Part shown: positions 1-6,763 of the stretch, piece after piece
Layout: every line of letters starts with the position of its first letter
Numbering within the stretch: the stretch's first letter is position 1
Origin: Bacteroidota bacterium
GTDB lineage: Bacteria > Bacteroidota > Ignavibacteria > Ignavibacteriales > Ignavibacteriaceae
NCBI GenBank assembly: GCA_021824565.1
Contig: JAKAKL010000140.1
Coordinates: 1-64,000, forward strand
Length of the DNA stretch: 64,000 bases
Direction of reading: 5' to 3'
Program-made: the position numbers and the translations under genes
Notes under the pieces: model-generated
The model's database searches: none
What the model was told of the DNA's origin: nothing
Seen by the model: the letters and a program-made list of their open reading frames with translations, nothing else

Positions 1-1
1 A

Positions 2-115
2 GAGGATAAGGCAGAAAATGCGGCGGATATAAAGAAAGGCAATTATACTACAATTGAAGATTTAATTGCAAAAAAGAAAATTAGAAAATCATCAAATAAA
101 AAAGCCGTTAAATGA
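2..115 (+). CDS. C-terminal end of a probable RelB-like antitoxin (partial, cut by window edge)
   Basis: The frame is open from the left edge of the window and ends in TGA at 113-115, giving 37 residues that include NYTTIEDLIAKKK and a lysine-rich tail. A short helix of the type 'G.YTTIEDLI' followed by a basic tail is common at the end of RelB/ParD-like antitoxins. The stop overlaps the ATG of the next frame (ATGA at 112-115), the usual coupling of antitoxin and toxin genes. The toxin frame that follows looks truncated, so the pair may be inactive. The family is inferred mainly from this context because the N-terminal DNA-binding part lies outside the window. Confidence 0.4.
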   Translation, partial: EDKAENAADIKKGNYTTIEDLIAKKKIRKSSNKKAVK

Positions 116-282
116 GCTTTAAAGTTATTATCCCGCCTAAGGTAGAGAAGCAAATGTACTCTCTGCCAGATAAGCTTTTCTTCTTCGACATTCTGCGTGC
201 CTTTCCCGGGATAAGCTTCTTAACCATTAAACTTTCATTGCAGCAACTTAAAAAGAAAAAGATTATCAGAACAATCAGCTAG
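112..282 (+). pseudogene. Truncated RelE/ParE-family toxin remnant
   Basis: The 56-residue frame begins MSFKVIIPPKVEKQMYSLPD, which is the beta-strand plus helix start seen in RelE/ParE toxins. Family members are usually 85-95 residues and continue with a conserved central 'PRP..KL.G....RIRVG.YR' segment. Here the sequence stops after a lysine-rich stretch (QQLKKKKIIRTIS) without that segment, and I could not find it in the other two frames just downstream. The catalytic C-terminal half is therefore missing. The ATGA overlap with the upstream antitoxin-like end supports an original toxin-antitoxin pair. A very short divergent toxin cannot be excluded. Confidence 0.45.
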
Positions 283-453
283 GGAAGAGATTCCAAATAT
301 CCAAAATAATATCATGAATCCGTTAATGGGTTCACATTGCACCAATGTGAGTCCATTACTAAGACTAACTGGACTCTAATCAATTTGAATAATGCGAAAA
401 GTGTGTGAAAATAGTTGTGCTAAATATTTATAATCTCTGTAAATTTGTACTAT

Positions 454-1584
454 ATGAAAACTGAAATTGAAATAAATAACAATATTCTAACTTGGGCGGT
501 TGAACGAGCCGGGTTAAATTTTGATGAGATTTCCCAAAAGATACCTTACTTTTCTTCCTGGCTCACCGGCGAAAAGAAACCCACTGTTAAGCAGCTTGAA
601 AAGTTTTCCCAAAAAGTACATCTTCCTTTTGGTTATTTGTTTTTGGATAACCCGCCGGAAGAAAAAATTCCTATACCTTTTTTCCGTACTATTGCTTCCG
701 CGTCTGACAAAGTTGCTCTTAATATATATGATACAATTTTAATACTCCAGCAAAGGCAGCAGTGGCTTATAGATTATCTAAAAGATAATGATTATGATCC
801 TCTTGAATTTGTCGGAAAATTTTCCGGCAATGAAAATATCTATGATATAGTCTCCGATATTAGAAATACATTAACACTTCAAGAAAATTGGGCTGATGAG
901 TTTCCTAATTGGGAAAAAGCAAAAGATTATTTTACTCAAAAAATAGAAGAAGCCGGTATAATAACTGTCTTCAGTAGTATTGTAGGCAATAATACTCACC
1001 GCAGTATTAAAGTTGATGATTGCCGCGGCTTCGTTCTGGTTGATAGCTATTCTCCATTTATGTTTATAAATTCTGCCGACAGTAAATCGGCACAAATTTT
1101 TACACTCGCTCATGAACTTGCGCATATTTGGCTTGGTAAAAGTGCCGGATTTGACTTCCGGCAATTGCAGCCTGCTAATAATCCCACAGAGATATTATGC
1201 GATAAAATAGCTGCTGAATTTTTAGTCCCTCAAAAAGTTCTTAATAATATTTTGAAAGATGAAACTAGAATTGAAGATCTTGCTAAAAAGTTTAAGGTAA
1301 GCCAAATAGTTATTGCACGCAGATTGCTTGATCTTGGAATACTTAGTCGTAAAGAGTTCTTTGAATTTTATGATGAATACATAAAACGCGATTTTCTAAA
1401 GAACGAAGAAAAAGAAGGCGGCGGCGATTTTTACAAAACACAACGCAAAAGACTAAGTATTCGTTTTTTAAGTTTTGTTAATCAAGCAGTATTGGAAAAT
1501 AAATTATTAATAAGAGATGCTTACCAGCTTACAGAGATGAAGGGCAATACCTATCATAAATTCATGAAGGAGCATCTCTACTAA
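454..1584 (+). CDS. ImmA/IrrE-family metallopeptidase with N-terminal helix-turn-helix-like region
   Basis: This 376-residue protein resembles ImmA/IrrE (DUF955) zinc peptidases, which in ICEBs1 and in Deinococcus cleave repressors to switch genes on. The motif HELAH lies at residues 220-224 in the context FTLAHELAHIWLG, and the following AAEFLVP segment matches the usual position of the third zinc ligand. The first 70 residues look like the degenerate XRE-type DNA-binding region often fused to this family (SSWLTGEKKPTVKQLEKF). I prefer the ATG at 454; an in-frame TTG at 445 would add three residues. The stop overlaps the start of the next gene (TAATG), so the two are translationally coupled. 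Pairs of this peptidase with DUF4411 proteins recur in genomes and are treated as toxin-antitoxin-like modules; that role is inferred here. Confidence 0.85.
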   Translation: MKTEIEINNNILTWAVERAGLNFDEISQKIPYFSSWLTGEKKPTVKQLEKFSQKVHLPFGYLFLDNPPEEKIPIPFFRTIASASDKVALNIYDTILILQQRQQWLIDYLKDNDYDPLEFVGKFSGNENIYDIVSDIRNTLTLQENWADEFPNWEKAKDYFTQKIEEAGIITVFSSIVGNNTHRSIKVDDCRGFVLVDSYSPFMFINSADSKSAQIFTLAHELAHIWLGKSAGFDFRQLQPANNPTEILCDKIAAEFLVPQKVLNNILKDETRIEDLAKKFKVSQIVIARRLLDLGILSRKEFFEFYDEYIKRDFLKNEEKEGGGDFYKTQRKRLSIRFLSFVNQAVLENKLLIRDAYQLTEMKGNTYHKFMKEHLY

Positions 1585-2090
1585 TGCCGCTTTATGTTGT
1601 AGACACTAATTTTTTCATTCAATCGCATCGGATAACTTATCCGTTAGACATAGCAAAAGGGTTTTGGGAAAAAGTAAAAAGCATTTCTTTGTCCGGTAAT
1701 ATTATTAGTATCGATAAAGTAAAGGATGAAATTTATAATAATGAAGATGACCTAAAGAATTGGATCGATACAAATTTGCCGCTTGATTTTTTTAAGTCAA
1801 CAGAAACCCCGGAAATTCTAACTCAATATTCAAAAATTGTGAACTGGGCAAATACTAAAAACAGCTTTTATCTTCCAAAAGCAATAGCGGAATTTTTAGA
1901 TTTAAAATGCGCTGATGCCTGGCTTTGTTCCTATGCTCTTTCTATAAATGCAGATTGCTGTATTATAACCCAAGAAAAAAGTGAAACCAACCGCAAATCA
2001 AAAATAAAAATACCTGAAGTGTGCAATGCCTTCAATCTTCAATATAAAAATATCATTGAAATGTTTAGAGAATTAGGTGAAACTTTTTAA
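1584..2090 (+). CDS. DUF4411 family protein, PIN-like nuclease fold
   Basis: The 168-residue protein begins MPLYVVDTNFFIQSHR, the beta-strand-Asp-Thr-Asn start of PIN-like ribonucleases, with a putative metal-binding Asp at residue 7. A second acidic cluster occurs in LKCADAWLCSYAL and a third near CCIITQEKS, the spacing expected for a PIN fold. Length and pattern fit DUF4411. The gene overlaps the ImmA-like gene by one base. Family knowledge suggests a toxin-like or RNA-cleaving partner of the peptidase, but activity has not been shown in the sequence itself. Confidence 0.75.
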   Translation: MPLYVVDTNFFIQSHRITYPLDIAKGFWEKVKSISLSGNIISIDKVKDEIYNNEDDLKNWIDTNLPLDFFKSTETPEILTQYSKIVNWANTKNSFYLPKAIAEFLDLKCADAWLCSYALSINADCCIITQEKSETNRKSKIKIPEVCNAFNLQYKNIIEMFRELGETF

Positions 2091-2163
2091 AGTCTTTTTA
2101 TAATACTCCGCAAATTCATTTGCTCCCCAAAAGTAAACCCATTATTTTCATAATAACATTTTA

Positions 2164-2609
2164 TAGGAGACTATCATGCAAAAAGCCGGCATAATTCTTT
2201 AGCCATAGATACAGTTCATCATCGACTCTTTAGCGGATGCAGAAGCGGTCTGCTTGCAGTATCGGATTATGATGCCGGAAAAATTGTTGCTACTGTGCCA
2301 ATAGGCGCGGGAGTAGATGGAGCCGCTTACGATCCATCATTCGGTGATATATTTGCTTCATGCAGCTACGGTACATTAACCATCATACATGAAGACAGTC
2401 CGGATAAATATCACGTAGTTCAGACATTGAAGACGGGAGAGAACGGCAAGAATATGGGACTCGATATTATAAACCACCGGATTTATGTTGTAGCTGCGCG
2501 ATTCGAGAAGCCATCAAACAAAGAGTCCGCCGGAAACCGTTACCGCGCTAAGATGATCCCGGGTTCGTTTATTATGATGATGATCGAGCGGGCAGACTCA
2601 TCGCGATGA
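2164..2609 (+). pseudogene. Decayed YncE-type beta-propeller gene (internal deletion and frameshift)
   Basis: A good ribosome binding site (AGGAG at 2165-2169) precedes an ATG at 2176, but that frame stops after eight codons at 2200-2202. In a frame shifted by one base, 2184-2609 reads a clear piece of the YncE/YVTN beta-propeller family, including LAIDTVHHRLFSGCR, HEDSPDKYHVVQTLKT and the end motif MIPGSFIMMM. In complete proteins these segments form the C-terminal half of a roughly 320-residue secreted propeller. The signal peptide and N-terminal repeats are absent, so the start codon now sits directly against the C-terminal half. A large internal deletion plus a frameshift explains this. 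Confidence 0.7.
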
Positions 2610-2758
2610 AATAGATTTCCTTGGAACACTTAATTACTTCAATTAAAGATATGAATTGGCTTTATTAAGGATTACTAGAGCAATAAGAACAAAAGTTATT
2701 TTAGTGGATCGAGTTAATTTGCTTTCGTCAATGGATGGTATTCATAGCCATTTATTAG

Positions 2759-3523
2759 CTATTTCAAAAATGTATGCCGCATAATGTTAGCATATCTATA
2801 ACTAAAATCGAAAGTTTCTTTAATGTTCCTCAAATGAACAGTATAAGTTCTTTCGTTAACCTTTGTAATTTCTTCTATGTAGTTTATATTAATTATTGTT
2901 GCGCGGTGTATCCGCAGAAATGTTTCCGAAGCAAGAGTCTTAACCCAGGTTTTTAAGGACTTTCTTACAATTATTTTGGAGCTATTAACGGTAATTATCT
3001 TACTATATTCTCTTAAAGCGATGATACAAATTATTTCGGAAAACTCGATCAGCTTTAATTTATTTCCAATCTTTATCAGGATATGATCATTCTTTTGCGG
3101 TATGGTTTTATATTCGTCAAACGTATTTAGAGAACTATGTATCGACTGTTTTATAAGAGATAATTTTGATAAACGGTTTTTGACAGAGGTAGATAAGCTT
3201 CTTTCTAAAAAATCAAATGTTATATAGTCATCAGCCCCAAAGTCCATTAATTCTCGTTGTTCTTGTATAGTGCTATTTTCAGATATTACTATTAAAGGAA
3301 TAGCAGCAAGTGCCAAATCAGCACTTATCTTTTTGATGAAGCTTGCATTATCTTTATTACCGTTAACGTGCAGCAATATCAAATCAGGTTGATAACGAAC
3401 AGCAATTTTATAACCATCGGTTTTATTATGCGAAGTAAAAATTTTATAATCGGGATAGGTTAAAATTTTTTCTATCTCCTTCGATATTTCCCCGGACGAT
3501 TCAACAATCAATACTCGTTTCAA
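2759..3523 (-). CDS. LytTR-family DNA-binding regulator with degenerate receiver domain
   Basis: The 254-residue protein has a receiver-like domain (residues 1-120) followed by a LytTR DNA-binding domain (about 150-250, with ICIIALREYSKIITV and FLRIHRATIININYI). The receiver fold is recognisable (RVLIVESSG, RYQPDLILL, DFGADDYITF), but the catalytic residues are gone: His52 replaces the phospho-acceptor Asp, the N-terminal acidic pair reads Glu8-Ser9, and the conserved Lys before the last helix is Phe. It is therefore probably not activated by phosphorylation. It is divergent from amtB with 342 bases between the two starts, so it may control itself or the transporter. No sensor kinase is adjacent. 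Confidence 0.85.
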   Translation of the reverse strand: MKRVLIVESSGEISKEIEKILTYPDYKIFTSHNKTDGYKIAVRYQPDLILLHVNGNKDNASFIKKISADLALAAIPLIVISENSTIQEQRELMDFGADDYITFDFLERSLSTSVKNRLSKLSLIKQSIHSSLNTFDEYKTIPQKNDHILIKIGNKLKLIEFSEIICIIALREYSKIITVNSSKIIVRKSLKTWVKTLASETFLRIHRATIININYIEEITKVNERTYTVHLRNIKETFDFSYRYANIMRHTFLK

Positions 3524-3865
3524 AGCAATAATATTTTTACCAAAGAAACATAAGAAACATTAGTGAGATATTCTCTCCGTTACAAATCTATTTTTCTGAG
3601 TCTAAATTAAATAGGAATACTTAAGCAAAATAGTCAAAGTGTTTCGATTAAGACAAAATTGTAGCGCTCGTTGAAAATAACTATAAAATAAGAATGGCGT
3701 TTAGCAGTTTTGTAAAGCAAATTTTTATTTTATTAAAATATTTAACACCCGTTATATGGGACAAATATTTACCAAATCAGAATCACCTTAATATCCCGAA
3801 CTTATAGTAAAGTTCAGAGATGAAGGACTAATATTAAAATCATTTCAAATCAATAAGAGGTTTTT
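3524..3865. other. Divergent intergenic region between the LytTR gene and amtB
   Basis: This 342-base AT-rich stretch must hold the promoters for both flanking genes. I see a short hairpin (GAACTT at 3798-3803 with AAGTTC at 3810-3815) in the amtB leader and a modest ribosome binding site (AAGAGG) just before the amtB ATG. I found no convincing sigma-54 site and no open frame of note. Confidence 0.5.
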
Positions 3866-5086
3866 ATGTTCAATACTGGAAGTACAGCATTTATGCTTAT
3901 ATCAGCAAGCCTGGTAATGTTAATGACTCCAGGCCTAGCTCTTTTCTACGGCGGTCTTGTCGGTAGAAAAAATGTTTTAACAATAATGATCCAGAGTTTC
4001 TTTTCTTTGGGTTGGACAACCGTAATCTGGATAGCCTTTGGATATTCATTGTGCTTCAGCGGAGGTCAGGGGGGTATAATTGGTAATTTAAATATGGTTT
4101 TTCTTTCCGGAACAAATATAAATACAGCCTTCTTCGGTAACAATCAAATACCGCTATATGTATTTATCGCATATCAAATGATGTTCGCAATTATAACACC
4201 CGCACTTATTACCGGGGCATTTGCCAACAGAGTAAGATTCCCAGCTTACGTCTTATTTTTAACATTGTGGCTAATTTTTGTTTACTTTCCCCTGGTTCAT
4301 ATGATTTGGGGAAATGGTCTTTTGGCGCAATGGGGAGTTCTTGACTTTGCAGGAGGTATTGTAGTACATGCAAGCGCGGGAATGGCGGCTTTAGCATCTG
4401 TGTTTTATGTAGGAAGAAGGAAAATATTCGAAAGAGGACCTCATAGCTTGCCTTTAGTTGCAATCGGCACTGCATTGCTTTGGTTCGGCTGGTACGGCTT
4501 TAACGGCGGAAGCGAGTTGAAAATTGATACTATTGCAACCGCGGCTTTTCTTAACACTGATGTGGCTGCCTCCTTTGCTGCAGTCACATGGTTGTTCTTA
4601 GCATGGTCACTTGAAAAGAAACCTAAACTAATAGGGCTTCTGACAGGATCTGTTGCGGGTCTGGCGACTATTACTCCAGCCGCAGGATTTGTTACTGTCG
4701 GTGACTCTGCACTAATTGGTATTGTCTCAGGCATTCTATGCTATTTTGCCGTTTCACTTAAGAATAAACTAAAATGGGATGATGCGCTTGATGTCTGGGG
4801 TGTCCATGGAGTGGGCGGTACATTGGGAATTATTATGCTGGGTTTATTAGCCACCAAAGCAGTTAATCCTGCTGTTCAAGTTGAAGGATTACTTGTCGGC
4901 GGATCGGCTGAATTCTTCTTCAAAGAATTAATTTCCGTACTTGGAGTTGGCGCCTACTGTTTCATCTTTACATACGTAATGCTGAAAATAATAAATTTAA
5001 TTACACCTGTTAAAGTTACTCAAGAAGAAGAGATCGCCGGTCTGGACACTTCACTTCATGGAGAAATTGCTTATGAAGAGGATTGA
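3866..5086 (+). CDS. amtB: Ammonium transporter, Amt/MEP family
   Basis: The 406-residue inner-membrane protein carries the Amt signature throughout: FMLISASLVMLMTPGLALFY near the start, FGWYGFNGGS in the middle and WGVHGVGGTLG near the end. The two pore histidines of the family are visible at His168 (VVHASAGMAAL) and His314. About eleven membrane segments fit the usual topology, and the length is normal. It conducts ammonium/ammonia across the cytoplasmic membrane. No glnK/PII gene lies next to it, which is unusual because amtB is commonly paired with one. A strong hairpin terminator follows 29 bases downstream, so it is a single-gene transcript. Confidence 0.97.
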   Translation: MFNTGSTAFMLISASLVMLMTPGLALFYGGLVGRKNVLTIMIQSFFSLGWTTVIWIAFGYSLCFSGGQGGIIGNLNMVFLSGTNINTAFFGNNQIPLYVFIAYQMMFAIITPALITGAFANRVRFPAYVLFLTLWLIFVYFPLVHMIWGNGLLAQWGVLDFAGGIVVHASAGMAALASVFYVGRRKIFERGPHSLPLVAIGTALLWFGWYGFNGGSELKIDTIATAAFLNTDVAASFAAVTWLFLAWSLEKKPKLIGLLTGSVAGLATITPAAGFVTVGDSALIGIVSGILCYFAVSLKNKLKWDDALDVWGVHGVGGTLGIIMLGLLATKAVNPAVQVEGLLVGGSAEFFFKELISVLGVGAYCFIFTYVMLKIINLITPVKVTQEEEIAGLDTSLHGEIAYEED

Positions 5087-5114
5087 GCTAAGGTAGTTAT
5101 TTTTTCATCTTAAC

Positions 5115-5142
5115 AGCCTGGAAAAACATTCCAGGCTTTTTT
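5115..5142 (+). terminator. Rho-independent terminator of amtB
   Basis: A perfect 9-bp stem (AGCCTGGAA at 5115-5123 with TTCCAGGCT at 5129-5137), a five-base loop and a T tract to 5142. Confidence 0.93.
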
Positions 5143-5515
5143 ATTGAATTATTTTTGAACTTATTTTTTTAGTAATAGCTTTTCGTTCTCAAGTCAAATG
5201 TTTTCTCTGACTCATGGAATTTCTACTTGTAATTGTATCTTAATTTATTATTATGAAATTCCATTTCCAACTGAAGCTTTACAAAAGATTAACATAAAAA
5301 CTTTGCAATATTGTTAAAATAGAAATTTTATTAATCCTTCATTTGAGTGCTGATTAATCCCGAAGGCTTTGACAAGAGCTGCTAACGCAAGTAAGCCACT
5401 CGAAGTTAAGTAGCCGCATCATTTAGAATATCATTAAACGTACTCGCTATAAAAGAAGATGGGATACTTTTAAGAAGCGGTGAAAAATTGAGTATCCGGA
5501 TCTATATTTTTCTCC
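5143..5515. other. Intergenic stretch without a recognisable gene
   Basis: An AT-rich region between the amtB terminator and the lacI-type promoter. It contains a 10-bp inverted repeat (ATGGAATTTC at 5214-5223 and its complement at 5255-5264) separated by 31 bases, of unknown meaning. No open frame with coding character was seen on either strand. Confidence 0.5.
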
Positions 5516-5543
5516 TTGATCAAGTATACACTTCGTTGATCAA
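5516..5543. promoter_or_regulatory. Tandem palindromes upstream of the lacI-type promoter
   Basis: The 8-bp palindrome TTGATCAA occurs twice, at 5516-5523 and 5536-5543. The centres are 20 bp apart, about two helical turns, and the second ends 9 bases before the -35 box. The placement suggests a dimeric activator or repressor site. No regulator can be named. Confidence 0.4.
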
Positions 5544-5552
5544 ATAAAAAAC

Positions 5553-5581
5553 TTGACAAATGATTTTTTATATCGTAATTT
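5553..5581 (+). promoter_or_regulatory. Sigma-70-type promoter for the LacI-family gene
   Basis: A perfect -35 box TTGACA (5553-5558), a 17-base spacer and a -10 box TAATTT (5576-5581). Transcription would start near 5588, giving a leader of only about 20 bases before the ATG at 5610. There is no Shine-Dalgarno sequence in that leader. Confidence 0.6.
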
Positions 5582-5591
5582 CATTGCAATG

Positions 5592-5606
5592 TCGAAAACG
5601 ATTTTT
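5592..5606. promoter_or_regulatory. Putative LacI-family operator, autoregulatory position
   Basis: The core AAACGATTT (5596-5604) is the same 9-mer found in the two operators before the symporter gene. Here it lies between the predicted transcription start and the ATG, where a bound repressor would block its own gene. The flanks differ from the other two sites, so binding may be weaker. Confidence 0.5.
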
Positions 5607-5609
5607 TAA

Positions 5610-6617
5610 ATGCGAAACACAACAATTACAGATATAGCCAAGAAATTAAAGATTTCAGCATCTACGGTATCGCGTGCATTGAATGATTACCCCGATATTA
5701 ATGAGGAAACAAAAAATCAGGTAAAGATGCTGGCAAAGAAATTAAACTATTGGCCTAATCCTATTGCAAGGAGTTTAAAAAGCAACAGGACTAACGTAAT
5801 CGGAGTGATTGTTCCTGAGATTAAGCATGACTTTTTTTCTTCTGCCATCAGCGGAATAGAGGAAGTGGCATACCATTCAGGCTATACTATTTTAGTATGT
5901 CAATCTAATGAAAGTTATGATAGGGAGGTTATTAATACAAATGCTTTAATGCATCAAAGAGTTGCGGGCTTCATAGTTTCAATTTCCCAGAGCACAACCA
6001 ACGGCGATCACTTCAAAGCATTACTGGACAGAAAAATACCGCTAGTCTTTTTTGACAGAGCATTTGACCAATTGCCTGCTATTAAAGTGGTAATAGATGA
6101 CGCTAAAAGTTCATGCCGGGCTGTTACACACTTAATAGAGCGAGGCTATAAAAAGATAGCTCATTTTAGCGGACCCATCGCTATGGAAATAAGCAAGCAG
6201 AGACTAAAGGGCTATAAGAACGCATTGAAGAAAGCGAACTTGCCGATTCTAAATGAATTAATTCGCTATGGCGGACTACAAGAATCTGACGGGTATGCAT
6301 CAATGGATGCGCTTATAAAAGAGAATGTAATACCTGACGCTATATTTGCCGTTAATGACCCGGTAGCAATCGGAGCTTTTCAGAGAATAAATGAAGCCGG
6401 CTTGAAGATTCCAGACGATATAGCAATAGTAGGTTTTTCAAATAATAAAATTACGAGTTTGATAGAACCGCCTATGACAACAGTGAATCAGCCTTCATAT
6501 GAAATGGGAGAGAAGGCAGCAGAGATATTAATTGAAATGATTGAAAAAAAGAAAACACATAATGAAAATAAAGCAATTGTGTTTGAAGCTGAGCTTGTTG
6601 TTAGAAAATCAACGTAA
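5610..6617 (+). CDS. LacI/GalR-family transcriptional regulator of the galactose/galactan locus
   Basis: The 335-residue protein has the classic LacI layout. An N-terminal helix-turn-helix (TITDIAKKLKISASTVSRAL) and hinge helix (NPIARSLKSNRTNVIGVIVP) are followed by a periplasmic-binding-protein-like sugar sensor domain ending near AAEILIEMIEKK. It is the first gene of the locus and is followed by two identical 18-bp operator-like sites before the symporter gene. It most likely represses transport and metabolism genes until galactose or a galacto-oligosaccharide binds. The effector is inferred from the neighbours. The ATG at 5610 is chosen because the helix-turn-helix starts immediately after it. 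Confidence 0.93.
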   Translation: MRNTTITDIAKKLKISASTVSRALNDYPDINEETKNQVKMLAKKLNYWPNPIARSLKSNRTNVIGVIVPEIKHDFFSSAISGIEEVAYHSGYTILVCQSNESYDREVINTNALMHQRVAGFIVSISQSTTNGDHFKALLDRKIPLVFFDRAFDQLPAIKVVIDDAKSSCRAVTHLIERGYKKIAHFSGPIAMEISKQRLKGYKNALKKANLPILNELIRYGGLQESDGYASMDALIKENVIPDAIFAVNDPVAIGAFQRINEAGLKIPDDIAIVGFSNNKITSLIEPPMTTVNQPSYEMGEKAAEILIEMIEKKKTHNENKAIVFEAELVVRKST

Positions 6618-6634
6618 GATTTTTTTATAGCTTA

Positions 6635-6652
6635 TTATGCAAACGATTTCGG
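6635..6652. promoter_or_regulatory. LacI-family operator 1 before the symporter gene
   Basis: The 18-mer TTATGCAAACGATTTCGG is repeated exactly at 6702-6719. It fits the catabolite-responsive-element / LacI-family pattern (ATGNAANCGNWNNC) closely. It lies 18 bases after the regulator stop codon and 112 bases before the symporter ATG. Confidence 0.75.
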
Positions 6653-6701
6653 TAAAATTAAATATGAAACAACTTTTCTCCAAGAGTATTTTTTTATTTG
6701 C

Positions 6702-6719
6702 TTATGCAAACGATTTCGG
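6702..6719. promoter_or_regulatory. LacI-family operator 2 before the symporter gene
   Basis: An exact copy of the 18-mer at 6635-6652, with starts 67 bp apart, which could allow looping between two bound dimers. It ends 44 bases before the symporter ATG, so it probably overlaps or flanks the promoter. I could not place a convincing -35/-10 pair here. Confidence 0.75.
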
Positions 6720-6763
6720 AAAAACAATATTGAAAAAATTATTCAAAATAAAATAGAGAATGT

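Noticed and set aside
440-447. TAAATTTG before the ImmA gene as a Bacteroidota-type -7 box
   Set aside because: The same octamer occurs at 22361 and 55042, but none has a TTTG about 19 bases upstream, so no promoter is called.
1-2740. Insertion sequence or integrase in the left accessory patch
   Set aside because: Remnant genes are present, but no transposase, integrase or flanking inverted repeats were found.
3700-3800. Possible sigma-54 promoter before amtB
   Set aside because: A TGGC near 3695 is not followed by TGC at the required distance, so the GG-N10-GC spacing fails.
5516-6719. Short repeats considered as a CRISPR array
   Set aside because: Only two or three copies with unequal spacing and no cas genes; they fit operators better. 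No CRISPR array was seen anywhere in the window.
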